Shown: in pieces, positions 1 through 12,139 of the stretch
Layout: every line of letters begins with the position of its first letter
How positions within the stretch are numbered: position 1 is the first letter of the stretch
Assembly (NCBI GenBank): GCA_029721515.1
Contig: CM056556.1
Location: 16,049,598-16,113,597 of the forward strand
DNA: 64,000 nucleotides
Source of the DNA: Synanceia verrucosa
Lineage: Eukaryota; Chordata; Actinopteri; Perciformes; Synanceiidae
Direction: 5' to 3'
The notes under the pieces: model-generated
Told to the model about the DNA's origin: nothing
Seen by the model: only the letters and a program-made list of their open reading frames with translations
The model's database searches: none
Position numbers and translations under genes: made by a program

Positions 1-3000
1 TTCATACTAAAAAGTCACACAGACGCTGCAGAAATATTAGCTTCAGCTCAAATTTGGAGTGAATTTTTATACACAACATGGATTGTGGAATCTGTTGTTC
101 TCGTATATTAAAATGAAAACGAAAGGGATGTCTTTGCAGCAGTATAGACAAAAGGAACAGTTACAGCAACCAACAATCCCTTGATGTACATATAATGGGC
201 ATGACGGTTTCCTTCAAAAGTTTAAAACAACTTTCCTTCAAGCTTCTCAGTGTCAGGGTGAAAAAAGACAGGTGACTTCATCGTATTTCAAGGTTTTCAG
301 ATCATTCTATTCTAGTTCTGTTTTAAGATACATATGTGCTCTTTAACTCAGCTGAACCGAACCATCCATTATCTACCGCTTATCCTCATAGGGTCGCGGG
401 AGGGCTGGAGCCTATCCCAGCTGCCTTTGGGCAAAAGGCAGTTACACCCTGGACAAGTCACCACCTCATCACAGGGCACATAGAGACAGACCACTCACAT
501 TCACACCTATGGTCAATTTAAATTAGCCAATTAACCTAATCCCCATGCATGTTTTTGGATGGTGGGAGGAAGCCGGAGTACCCAGAGAGAACCCACGCAG
601 ACACGGGGAGAACATGCAAACTCCACAAAGAAGGCCCCGGGCCCAGGATTCGAACCCAGTACCTTAACTTAACTACCCAACAATTCTATCAAAGTCAATT
701 TTCTCATCATGAAGAATATGATACCGCCTGTTGTTTTGGAGTGTTAGGGGAAAATCACATGGCAGCAGTGTTGTCTTGGGTTTGAAGAAAACAAATATGA
801 ACTGCTATTATTATGGTTCGTTTCTTTATATTAGGGGACTTTTTGCAGAGTATCTGAAGTGTATTGTGCAACAGGAATGCAATGGCAAAATATAATTAAT
901 CATAGATACACTGTGTGTGGTTCTTATCCAAAGTACCTTAATGAATGTTACACTAACCTCTTTTGTCAGTGGGTTAATTACCTTATTGAGTCCTATTGGT
1001 AAATTCTCATTTTGCTTTCTTGTCCTTCCTGTGAGGGTGGAGTTTGCAACAACCTACTCAATACAATTCAGCAGAGAGTGCAGAAGCTACTCTAAGCAGC
1101 CCTCCCATTCACTACATTACATCCTTCTATACATCCAACACTCCAGCGTGTCATATAGTTATTAGCATCTGGCAGGTGCAGCCCCTACAGTGGAAACACA
1201 CGACTGTCATTCCTATCAAAACACTCCTATGTGTTACACACTCAGTAATGCAGGATAACAAACCCAAAATCACACACAGCACACCGTCTCCCTCCCTCCT
1301 TCACACACACAGTGTTGCTATATTATAAATGAGTCTTTTCCATCCCGTTACACTTCAGCGTCACTGTAGTCAGGGACATAATCACCACACCATATACAGA
1401 AACACCTCACTGGCAGTGTTCAAACAGTCTGAGCCAGAGCATGTTTCTGACAGGGTTCACCCACACACATACACACACAGATACAATTACAGTGTTGGAG
1501 TGTTGCTCTGCAGCTGAAAGGATGCTTCTAGCAACTGTGTTGTTTGCACTTTGAATGAGTTTGGTCCATACGCTTGTAGCCAGAGAGGGAGGGAGTTTTT
1601 GTTTATGTGTGCTGGGGGAAGGGCATCTGGGTGTGGCCCCTGTGCTCATTTATACAGAGACAAATAGATATCTGGATGTCTAGATATTAAAACCTGTGGG
1701 GGAAGTGCTAAAGATGTGATGATTTGGTGGTGTGGATGAGTATCACCTGGCATCAGGACATAAGAGGAGCGTAGCCCAGGGGCTTTTCTCCCTCTCTATT
1801 ATACCCGTCCCTGAGGTCCACCTCTCCTAATGCAATGCAATGTAGCGCTGACAGCTACCTTCAAACACATCAGCAGGGGTGCGCTAAACAGCAGTCCCCC
1901 CACTGCTCACTGCTCTTCTCTTTCTCAGACACACGAAAAAAAAACACACACCGTGGCAGAGCGAGATACAAAGATATAGCAAGCAGTGATATGAGTACCA
2001 CACACACATGCACATATACACATTTCTATACTGTGAATTACACTCTGCCCCTGCTTTCTCTCTCTCAGCAGCAGCCACCCCTCCTCCTGCCTCCACCCAG
2101 CACCCAGAGATAACAGCCTTCCCTTCGGGCAGGCAGGCAGTGGAGGGGACAGCCATGGATGTGTTCTGCCTGCTATCTAATGAGCGTCGGAATGTCACCG
2201 TGGGCCTGTCTGCTGGTCCCAGCCAGCCAAGCATCCATACATGTGGAATCAGCACAGTCTATCAAACAGCTGGCAGACAGCTCGGCTCCCCGTTTCTCCT
2301 CTCTCCTTTCATTCTCTCTCTCTCTCTATCTGCACTTCTTTCTCTCTATTGCTCTCAATCTCTCTGCATCTCTGTGGTATGTGCCTCTCCCTGTCTATTT
2401 CTGATCACTAACAAGCAGCGGCCCAGGTCTGTTTCACCGGTACGCCTTTTCCTGCCTCCCCCTGCCTCCCGCTCACCCAACATCATTGACTTAACATAGA
2501 CATCCCAAATGAAGGATGCAGAGGAGCTCTGCCATAAATAACGTGGGGCCTCCGCCCGGGTAACTTAATGTACTACTTAGCAAAGGTAATGCAGAGAAAT
2601 AAGATAGTGTAATGACGGAGGGGTGCAGTGTTTTCCATTTCGTGACAAAAAGCTGTGGAGCTTCTTCCTATAACTGTCTTTTGTTTCCATCTCCCTCTCT
2701 CTTCCTCCCTCTTGCTACCTGCCTGTGTAGAGCACTTCTGAGTGTTGTCTACACAGAGGACATCAAATGGCCTGCCTTCACAGAGATGCTAGAGTTGCTG
2801 CTCCATGCAGAAGTGCTGCTGTCTCAGCGGCTGTGCAGGGAGATTAGAAGATATCGGGAGGGAGGTGGAGAGGAAAAATGACGACAAATGATTGTGGTGT
2901 TTCTCTGTCCCAAAACAACACTGTCACTTTGTGTGATCCATGTAGAGATCCTCCTCGAATGTTGCCACGTCTCTGGTTTTTGTCATACTGATCCTCTGTC

Positions 3001-3802
3001 GGTACTTTTGGCTGGGTTGTGATAGACATCTCCATCCTTGTGATGGTGCCTGTTAACAGTCTAATTTGTATTGTAATGAGAGATTGACATCAAATAACAG
3101 AGATGTAACACCACCAAAACTGTGCATATTAAAGTCAAGCCCAAACACAGCTTTGACAACTCCATTTTGCACAGTGTCATTTATTAAATTCCAGAGATTT
3201 AGCACTGCCATACAACCTCTCATCCATTCATATTGAGTTACAGTGTGCACACTGCTTTAACACTCCAGAAGAAAACCAATGGGTAAATTCTAGTCAGGGG
3301 CCCATTCACCCACATCATATATCTCAGTGAACGTGTGGTTTTGTCCCTGCCTAATCTGATTATGCTAAATCTGTCCATGATCCTTTGCATGATTCAGCTG
3401 TCTCTCCCCTCTGCCCGGCCCTGCTCACCCCTCTTTTTCATGAAGACCTAACATTACCCATTGTTGTGGCAGGTGGCAGTCTGAGGGCCCCTGAGCTAAG
3501 TCTCTAAGTAGAAGAAAACTGCAAATCCTTCACACGTTGCCACTAACTGTCTCTTACTCAGTTGTGTTATGAACAGTAGGAATTAAAGGCATACAGTGTT
3601 ATCAGATGATCTCAGATTTCCATATGAGGCATCCAAATAGACGGGCTGATCTGTGGTTTAATGGGCAGCTTCCTGCTAGTACTGAGGACAACATCACTTT
3701 CCACTAAAAAGTAGTAGGTAGTATGGCCACGTTTGCTTCACATGCAGATCATCTTCATCTGGACACATTATTATCTAAAAAAAGGAGTGTGAGTTACTGT
3801 AC
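1..3802 (-). other. nell2 intron 2 (left part of window)
   Basis: No exon with a convincing protein family match or splice frame was found. The stretch holds a SINE copy (about 345-665), CA-rich simple sequence near 1270-1310, 1460-1490 and 2000-2030, and pyrimidine-rich CT tracts at 2285-2400. Long open frames here (for example 2008-2499) translate to low-complexity serine and leucine runs from the CT tracts. Confidence 0.6.
345..665 (-). repeat. tRNA-derived SINE copy (teleost type)
   Basis: The reverse strand begins with GGTTCGAATCC (plus-strand positions 648-658), an exact RNA polymerase III B-box. It continues with the widespread fish-repeat segments GAGTTTGCATGTTCTCCCC, AACATGCATGGGGATTAG, GTGTGAATGTGAGTGG and CAGCTGGGATAGGCTCCAGC. 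A second copy of the same family in the same orientation lies at 61838-62120. The exact family name (V-SINE or a relative) is from memory and not verified. Confidence 0.8.
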
Positions 3803-4221
3803 CTTGGAAGTGGAAAGCTCTAGACTCGCTGTGGAAACCTTGGACTTGAGTAACTCCATCAAAGCCTTCTCCAAGCGTTAGTTCATCAAACACGCTGATG
3901 CGCAGGGCAGGGTCAACCCCAAAACCTACGACTAATGTGCAAACACAAAAACAAGATTGTCATTGTGAGCAGTCAAATAAACCCGTGGTGCTATGAAACA
4001 ACACCCAGCTGATGTCAGGGGAAGAGATGGGATATTACAAGCTGCTAGATCAAGTCTGATTATTTCTAAGAAGCACGGGTGGCAAAACAGCACATCATAT
4101 AATAGTCATGATCTCATCTTATCGCCTACAGAGAGTTACTGTACAATCAATGACAGCCCCGTGTCCTACCTGAGAAGGCGCAAAATATGCCAAGAACCAG
4201 AAATAACTGCAATAATCCCAT
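3803..4221 (-). CDS. nell2: nell2-like secreted glycoprotein, first two coding exons (partial gene)
   Basis: Two minus-strand exons are seen. Exon 1 (4221 to 4170) starts at an ATG and encodes a 17-residue hydrophobic signal peptide beginning MGLLQLFLVLGIF. It ends in phase 1 before a GTAGGA donor. Exon 2 (3931 to 3803) follows a TAG acceptor, restores the frame and encodes VVGFGVDPALRISVFDEL and onward, ending SRAFHFQ before a GTACAG donor. The order GFGVDP, DELxLGE, GVxQVxGxH, AFxFQ matches the start of mature NELL proteins, secreted multi-domain proteins with a laminin-G/TSP-N domain, VWC and EGF repeats. NELL2 acts in neurons. The paralogue NELL1 has a similar start; the DELxLGE stretch and the adjacent dbx2 favour NELL2. 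The third exon was not found in 1-3802, so the rest lies to the left, which fits the large introns of this family. Confidence 0.8.
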
Positions 4222-4575
4222 GGTGAATGTATGTATATAAAAAAACAAATTAGTCCATGTTTTGTCCACTTCCGAGAAATAGTGTTCGTCAACCGCTTGT
4301 GAATGATGTATCACCCTCGCGCTGTTACCAATCCCAAATGCTGAGCGGAGGCATCATCACAACTTTAGATTACCCAATGACGCAACAGTAATAATAAAAA
4401 AAAGCAAATCCGGTGGGAAGAAGAAAAGGGGAGAAGGAGTGTACAAATTATTCCATGTAGCGCAAGGTCTGCTCCATCAGCACCATCCGGCACAGGTGGC
4501 TAACAGAGGATGCACAAAGCGAGCTGCTGCTGCCTCACCAGCTGAACAGACAGACGCTCCTACAGCAGCAGCCTG

Positions 4576-4578
<3 letters not shown>

Positions 4579-4606
<28 letters not shown>
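4579..4606. repeat. (GA)14 microsatellite
   Basis: An uninterrupted GA dinucleotide run lies about 360 bp upstream of the nell2 start codon, just outside or within its promoter region. It is purely a simple sequence repeat. Confidence 0.97.
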
Positions 4607-4611
<5 letters not shown>

Positions 4612-4959
4612 GCCCCCTTGTGGTCTGAGATGTAAAAATCCTGATAATCCTAATGCTACTCCCATTTATTGCAACCTTGCTTGTTGGCAAGAGGAGAGCA
4701 TTCATGTCTGCAGTGGCTCTCAATCTATAATGGGGAATAAGTTGTCATCGGCTTCTGTAAAACTCAAATTTTCACAGGAACAACTTTTTGGCATTTGGCA
4801 AAATTCCAGGCACAATTGAGACAGTGTTGTTGGTCTACAGGTGAGCTTTTAAGCCAACATTATTTGAAACACCTCTGTCTCTGTTTTAATCACATAATTA
4901 GAGGTTTTGCATTCATTATTATCTATTGGATCTCATCTCTGCCCTGTGTTTATATGTTT

Positions 4960-5052
4960 ATCTTTATATGACCGGAATACCGAACAAAATTCCTTATTTC
5001 TGCAAACTCACTTGGCAATAAATGTGTTTCAGGTCTCATCATCAGACCTGAG
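4960..5052 (+). repeat. Possible LINE 3' tail fragment
   Basis: The segment contains CAAACTCACTTGGCAATAAA followed by TGTTTC, resembling the CAAACTTACTTGGCAGTAAA segment at 39789-39808. This sentence-like motif is typical of L2/Rex-type LINE 3' ends in fish. The copy is short and diverged. Confidence 0.4.
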
Positions 5053-5483
5053 CAACCCAAATGGGGGTGATCTGGAGCCTCACTGATGTTTTTGGTGGCT
5101 TGTTTTTCCCTGCAACCTTCTGATGCCAATGAGTGTGAATACCCAGTGCAAAGATCGCCCCAGAAAACCCCTGCAGCCCACCTCAATTGGCTCACAGTAG
5201 GCCCTCCAACCACTCTCTCTGCAGGTCTGTCCCAGCTCAATGGATTTGAAATAAGTTCCCGATAATAAAGTTTACTTTAAATAGAGTGGTTCTTTTGAGG
5301 AAATGTCTCTGCAAATCAACTGTCTCTAATAAAAGCATAATTTACTTTAGTAGGAAGTTATTAGGAAGGACCCTAAAGAATAGCACTTTGATGCCTGCTA
5401 GATTGTTTGCTTGCTTACCTTAAATGGAATGGTGCTTTCATTAATTGTAGTAGGGGCACCTATGCATTTAGTGGTGCACACTC

Positions 5484-6020
5484 ACATGCACCAGCATGCA
5501 CCAACATGCACCAGCATGCACCAACAGGTACCAACATGCACCAACAGGCACCATCAGGCACCAACATGCACTAACATGCACCAACAGGGACCAACAGGCA
5601 CCAACATGCACCAGCATGCACCAGCATGCACCAGCATGCACCAGCAGGCACCAGCAGGCACCAACAGGCACCAACATGCACCAACAGGCACCAACATGCA
5701 CCAACAGGTACCAACATGCACCAACAGGTACCAACATGCACCAACAGGTACCAACATGCACCAGCATGCACCAGCATGCACCAGCATGCACCAACAGGTA
5801 CCAACATGCACCAACAGACACTAACAGGCACCAACATGCACCATCAGGCACCAACATGCACCAACAGGCACCAACATGCACCAGCATGCACCAGCATGCA
5901 CCAACATGCACCATCAGGCACCAGCATGCACCAGCATGCACCAACATGCACCATCAGGCACCAACATGCACCAATATGCACCAACATGCACCAACATGCA
6001 CCAACATGTACTAGCATGTA
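5484..6020. repeat. Minisatellite, 10-bp unit, about 54 copies
   Basis: The unit is CCA(A/G/T)CA(T/G)G(C/T)A, most often CCAACATGCA, CCAGCATGCA, CCAACAGGCA or CCAACAGGTA. Every unit from end to end is exactly 10 bp; only substitutions distinguish copies, mainly at unit positions 4, 7 and 9. Dimers of CCAACAGGTA + CCAACATGCA recur at 5701-5760, and runs of CCAGCATGCA occur at 5611-5640 and 5761-5790. Because 10 is not a multiple of 3, each frame reads a 30-bp, 10-residue peptide period without stops on both strands, which makes spurious open frames. Confidence 0.98.
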
Positions 6021-9000
6021 CTAATGTCAACAAAGCACAGACAGGCTGGGATCACAACACACAGAGAGGGAGCGTAACTTCATTCTTGGCTCAGGTAGCT
6101 ATTATTCCTCTATATTTTTACACAGCTACTTTTGATACTTTATTAATGCTCTGGAGATTGCATATTGTAAAGAGCACCTTAAACAAATTCTTATAAATGA
6201 TCCATGGCTTTCTTTTTAATAAAAATGAGCTTTACAGAGTTAAATTCGGCAGCATTGCATCAACAGGAGGAACAACATGGCCTGTGTTTTTTACACATTT
6301 TCAAAACCTTATAATTCAATGGTGCTCAATGTTGGTTTATGCTGCAGGAGTATGGGGTTTTAGGGAAGTCATTGACACTAATTGAGCTGTGAGGTTCTTT
6401 CTTGGGGCACATATATACACTGCAAATGGCATGGGATGTCATGTCTTGTCTTTCTGATTTAGCCATGATTTTCAGGAGGAATTTAAAAAAATGTACAGAA
6501 GTACTAAAGGCATCTGGACTTGCTATCTAGTCTTGATGATGTGCCAGTATTCATCCAAGAAGCTTCATGTGGTCCTGACAGGTGGCGACTCCCCAAACAT
6601 TTAAACCTCTTTGGTGGGTTCATATTGATGTTACATGAGGCCACAGAAGTTGTCAAAGTCAAATAGCTATGAGGATGCTCTTGAGTCTAATGAATTGACG
6701 AGTAACTTGCTGTGAAACAGCCTGGGAAGGAACGTTGAGACAGCAGGCCTTCTCCTCTGTTCAGGAATAAATGTTCCAGTTTTTCTTTCAAACCATCTGT
6801 CTTATTTGTCCTCAAACAAAGCACAGAGGTCGTAAGTATACCAGTGTGAAATGCTTAAACCATCCTATGATCAGAGTTATTACCTACAGGAAGCATGTAG
6901 TTTCATACTTTCAATTAGTTAAGTCATCCAGTAAAGTTGAAGTTTGTCTTTTCAGCAGGTCGTAGGAAAATGAATTAAAATGCGTGCTTTGCTGTCTGTG
7001 TGACTCAGCCTTGTTAATGTCTTTTTATAGAGCACAGATGCTTTGTGCTTTGAATGTGTGTTTATGTGTCTTGCATCTTCATCCATGGGACCAATTACCA
7101 TTTTGAAACATAACCGTTTTATCAGCAGCCATGCCATGTTAGTGGTGATTTTTTTTCTTCTTTAAAAAAAAAAAAAAGAGGTGGATGAATAGTTACACTT
7201 CCCCGGAATGCTAATAAATTTCCTGCCAGATGGCCATGACTTAAAGCCTTTTCATAAAGGCCTGTTCAGAGTCGATCCCAGATCTACTACAAACCCCAGC
7301 CAATCCCTGGATCACTAGGAAAGTCTTTTGGCTGCACTGGTCTGTGAACTGGAGGCCAGCAGATATGATTATAGACACTCCCAAGGACTCCAGATTAATA
7401 CCCCCACCCCCCTTCCATCTACTTCTCACTGATGCCAATAACATGTTTTTTTAATTAGGATTCATGCAAAATGTGCTGTGTTTTAACAAATCGTCCCTTT
7501 TCTGTCTCCAGCTCACAGAGCGTGTTCATAGGTCCGCAGTGTTCAGCTAATGGGTGGCTGTTGCCAATAAAACAAAGGCAATGGCTCTGCAGTGGCAGAG
7601 TGTCACATCTGCTGTGAGAGAGGGCCTCCAACCCTCTATTCATTATTAATAATACCAGATTTCTTCTGGGTACAGGCACAGGAAATGTAATTACTTTGTA
7701 TTGCCCACAAGTTGTCATTTCCTAAAGTGCCATCAGGAAAATAAGAGTCATTAAAGCCAAGAATGTGCCCAGCCAAGAATGAAAAGTAATAAACGCACAC
7801 AGTGCAAACACACACCTACCCTTCTCACTCACACAAACACAGTGAATCTCTCAGGTCAGGGGCAGTAGAACAGTGGAAGTCCTCAGTCTAAAAGATCCAG
7901 ATGTGTGATGAATTACAAAGGTCTCAGAGGCGTATTCACTTTGGCCATGACTGCACCATATAGACATACTAATGCCACAGATAAAATGGAATCGCTTGCA
8001 GCAAGGATTTGAATGAACTGCAGAAAAAACGGCCCCATTGTTCCCTAAGGGCTATCCTGGGATTCAATTGTTGCATAATTCCATGTTATATCAAAAGCTA
8101 TACGCTCTAACAATTCACTACATCTGTCTGCTCGATAATGTGTTGAATATTCATTCACCACTTTGACATTTTTGATGAATTTAAACAAAAAGAAAATCAT
8201 GACTTGGATAACAACAGAGAGTCTCCACATTAAACTGGCCACATTATGATTCAAAGTTAAATATGGGTGCTATCTTTACACATCCACCAATTTTGAGATT
8301 TCAGACAACATTTAAATTCCCAGAACAAAATGACAAAATGGTAGATGACACAAATGACAGTATTAACAATATTAAAATACAAATAAAACAACATATAGCA
8401 TTACATCACAAACGACAAGAGTATTTGTTTTCATTTCATTCATGTCAGTGAAATACAGATGGTTCTCATTCTCTCAGTGCCATCTTGTGTGCATGGTAGT
8501 GAATTGCAGAGACACAATCAGAGAGCAGCAGTACAGAGGTAGAACAGACAGTGTCACCCTCGGACCACGCCAGGGATGAATCCTTGACCTGAGATATGGG
8601 CAATGCAAAATAACTGTGGGCAACAAGGGACGGAGGGAGAATAAAATGAAACTGGGCACTCAAGGACCTCCCTCAGTGGTTAAACAATGTAAAAGTATTC
8701 AGCAGTATTGTTATGGAGAAATACTGATCAGTCAGTGGCTGGAGAATAGAAGCACCCAGGAGCCTTTGAAGTTGATTAAAGAAGTAACATTGACTGAAGA
8801 TTCTGAATTCAGGAGGAATATGAACTTTGTTGAGTACAAGCAATCAGTCTTGAGTCAGCTGCATATTCCTACCTTCCCCTTTGGTGGTCAGCCTTATAAA
8901 CTAATGCCCAGTTAAGTTAAAAGTAGCTCATATGCCCATATAAATACAAGTATCTTTACCTTGCATTACTCTTGAGTCACGTTACACTCAAAGCATGCTG

Positions 9001-11953
9001 ATCCTAAGTTCTGAACTAACAGTGGTGCCTGTCACAACACCATTTTTTTAGTCAATTCTTTCAACTTCAAAAATAAAATATGACGAAGGATGTTGATGAC
9101 TAAGGATGACGATGATGATGTTTTCAAATTTATTTATGTTAATGTTGCATTATGCATTATATTATGTTAAATTGTTTTTACTACCACACAGTACTCCAGG
9201 TGTGATTGAGCAAGCTTACATATAGCTTTTTATTTTTCTTTCTCCACACTCACCAAAACAACAAGCTGGCATTTTAACATTTATCCACTTGGCATCGAGT
9301 CATGGAAAAGCTCTCTGTTTGAATGGGAAAAAAATATGCCAGATTAGCATAGACAGAGGGCAGAAACTAAAGCATGTGGTTTTTAAATGTAACGGCTTAA
9401 TATGGGCATACTCTTGATCGATGCACGGTTATTATACGTATGCTGATCTACAGACTGTCCACGCAGTGCAGTCGCTCAATACAGCCACTCCCATTCCCCC
9501 AGGATCCTATTGTGAATGTGTGCAGTGAGCTGGCTCATTGGGCCCTCATGGTGAATGGCCAGCAACCATTCACTCAGAATACAGAAGCTCATTAGAACTC
9601 TATAGACACACAATTGTGAGGCTCACATTAGAAACTTCCTCCTCTGAGGCACAGACACCGCACACAAAGTGCCAGTTTGCTGCTGAGCTAAGCGCATTGT
9701 CTTCCTGATTCATAGAGCTTGGCCCTCCATTCACAATATTAAGTTCGAGTGGTGGAATATCAATTGCGTGTGCAATGGGCCGGTATCTTTTTAAGAGCTT
9801 TAGTGGGGTTAAAAAAGAGAGAACAGGGATCTCAGCCGGTCTGCAGAGTGCTAGCTTTCAACAGGGCCATTGTGAGGAATCTGAATGAAGGGACCCCTGT
9901 TTTTTTCCCTCCGTTTCTGAAAAAAAGAGAAGGACATCAAATAAATTCACATGAACTTGCTTCAGGGTGTTTCCAAGACCTACTGTTTAAGAATAGCCTA
10001 ATTATACCTCTCGCTCCTGGAGAGCTCTATTGGAATCTGTCTAATCACACAAAGTGGTGAATGTTAATGATGATACGCTCTTAGCGGTGCCTTTTCAAAA
10101 GTCGTGAGAGATGGTGGTTCTACCTGAAATATCTGTGAACACGGGAGAACGTATGATTTTAATGGGAATAAATTACACTCATGTTTGTTTTTGAGGCACT
10201 TGTAACAACTTTTTTGTAACTTATTTTTTATTGTTTGCTTTTTTGCTTTCACTTTTCTTTAACAGTTATAGTGATCGGGCAAAACAAAATTTACACCAGT
10301 CATCCATCCTCCTTATATCAATGTCCTCATTGTCCTCCTGGAATCAATCCACTTCTTTTTTTCAGTTGTGCATCCTGTATTCTCAATTTGTGCGGTAAGT
10401 TTCTCCATTACAAATATTTCTTCGACAGTGCACACCCACTGCTCCCTCATCAGTGGTTCTACTTTATACCAAAATTTTAGCTGAAAAGCCGATGAAAGTG
10501 GAACGAAAGTGTGGCTCTGAAAAAAAAAATGTTATCACATAAAACATACCTTGGCCACAATCATGGATCCTTTCAAAGTGTAACCAAATACAGTTAATAA
10601 AAGCACAGAGAGCAGTCTGGAGTTCCCTTCTGTTTTCTCTCTGTCATATAAACAAATGAGTCTCGACCAAAGAAAAAGCCTTGGGGGACTATCACAGCCA
10701 CTCTGTGTGCAGCATGTTAACACACACTCACTAAACAAAAGTAGATAGCACGCAGACTTGCGAACACTCATCATGTGACAGAGCGCTATGCCTTCTCCAC
10801 CAGTCTGAGGAATAAAACCTCAAATTTGATTACAAGCAACCTTTGGCTCCCTGGCCATCACACAATAGGCCGAGCTGTCTGGGCCAATTTCCATGCTCAG
10901 CATGCGGTATCTACACGCGCAGACTGGAGCTCCCTGCCACCCCCCCCTCCAGCACCTCCCGACCAGTGTGGATATGCCTGTTTACTGTGCCTAAACTCTT
11001 GGTCTGTCGCCCCTCTTGTTGGACTTTCTATTATGATGCTGAGGATCATTAGTTGCAGTGTGAAAGGTTACACAAACCTCTCATTGCACGTGTTTGTACC
11101 AAAACATCAGTACGTGCATGTGTCAGTTTGTGTGACCATTTTGGTTTTACAATCGCAGCCCTCAAATATGCAGCATATGGCCCCACTACACTGATGACTG
11201 GCACTGAATAAATATTTAAGTGGTTGAGTCTGCTGCCTGTGGAGCTACATGGCTCTTGAAATGCTGACCTAGAACAAAATCCTACCAGACCCCCTTCTAA
11301 ATAAATGAATGCTTTTTACTGGCAAATACACTAGCCTAAAAGTCACAGAAGTTGAAAAAGTAACATTTAAGATGTCTTTATTCCTTAAATTGATCTCATC
11401 AGTGACCTAGTGTTTTTCACTATACAATAATATGTTCAAGTTATAGAAACAATGTCAAACCTGTGAGTACTGTGTGAAGCGCAGTTGACATTTTGAAATA
11501 AAAGTAAAACAAAATAAAAGACTGTCACATGGAGCTAAGAAAATGTATCTTATACAATTTGAAAAAAGCTAAGGAGCTGATATTTCAATAAAAAAAAATT
11601 GATGTTATTTTGTCAACCCATATTTATTCACACTAACGCGGACTGTTTTTGAATTATTTTGAATCAATAAAGACAGCCCTCACAGGGCAATGTTTCTGGA
11701 GTGAAACAGAAAAAAAAGTACAAACTGCTCAGGGGTTTGAATGAGGCACAATGGGAGGCTGGAGAAAAGAGAAAACTATTTACTACTGGAGAGGACTGTT
11801 TGGTGCATGTTAAACTTTGGCCAGCAGTTCATTGTCTCTGGTGTCTATCATTTAATAGGCTAGTTGACATAATGAATGAGCCAGACCCACCTTCTGCCAC
11901 TCCAGAAAGGCTCCAGCCTTATCTGAATTGAGAAGCACATTAGAGCCTCTCAG

Positions 11954-11958
11954 CCAAT
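11954..11958 (+). promoter_or_regulatory. CCAAT box upstream of dbx2
   Basis: The sequence AGCCAATCAGG lies about 185 bp upstream of the chosen dbx2 start codon, a usual distance for a CCAAT/NF-Y site given a 5' UTR of roughly 100 bp. No TATA box is evident. The transcription start is not known. Confidence 0.35.
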
Positions 11959-12139
11959 CAGGACACAGCCCTGCAGCAAAGTGCAGGCCCGAAAGAGGAA
12001 GAGCAGAGAACTTTTGTTTTCTTCAGAGTTTAATGAAGTTGCCCTGGTCACCCAAGAGGAGATTAAAGGAGAATATAGTGTCACTGAGCTGTGACTGCTG
12101 AAGAGGGAACTCAAGTGTTCGGGTCACAGTGTGAACAGG

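Larger units (their letters stand above)
4222..12139. other. Intergenic region between nell2 and dbx2
   Basis: About 7.9 kb separate the divergently oriented nell2 and dbx2 start codons. No exon is supported. It contains a GA microsatellite (4579-4606), a possible LINE tail (about 4960-5052), the 10-bp minisatellite (5484-6020) and otherwise mixed AT-rich DNA. Genes flanking developmental homeobox loci often have conserved enhancers in such gaps, but none can be identified from one sequence. Confidence 0.7.

Noticed and set aside
2008..2499. Open frame of 163 codons on the plus strand
   Set aside because: It is low-complexity, made of CT-rich simple sequence in an intron, and lacks domains or splice consistency.
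5411..6196. Several long open frames on both strands (86-172 codons) in the minisatellite
   Set aside because: They arise because a 10-bp unit has no stop in the frames concerned; all have the same 10-residue period, and no splice or promoter context supports a gene.
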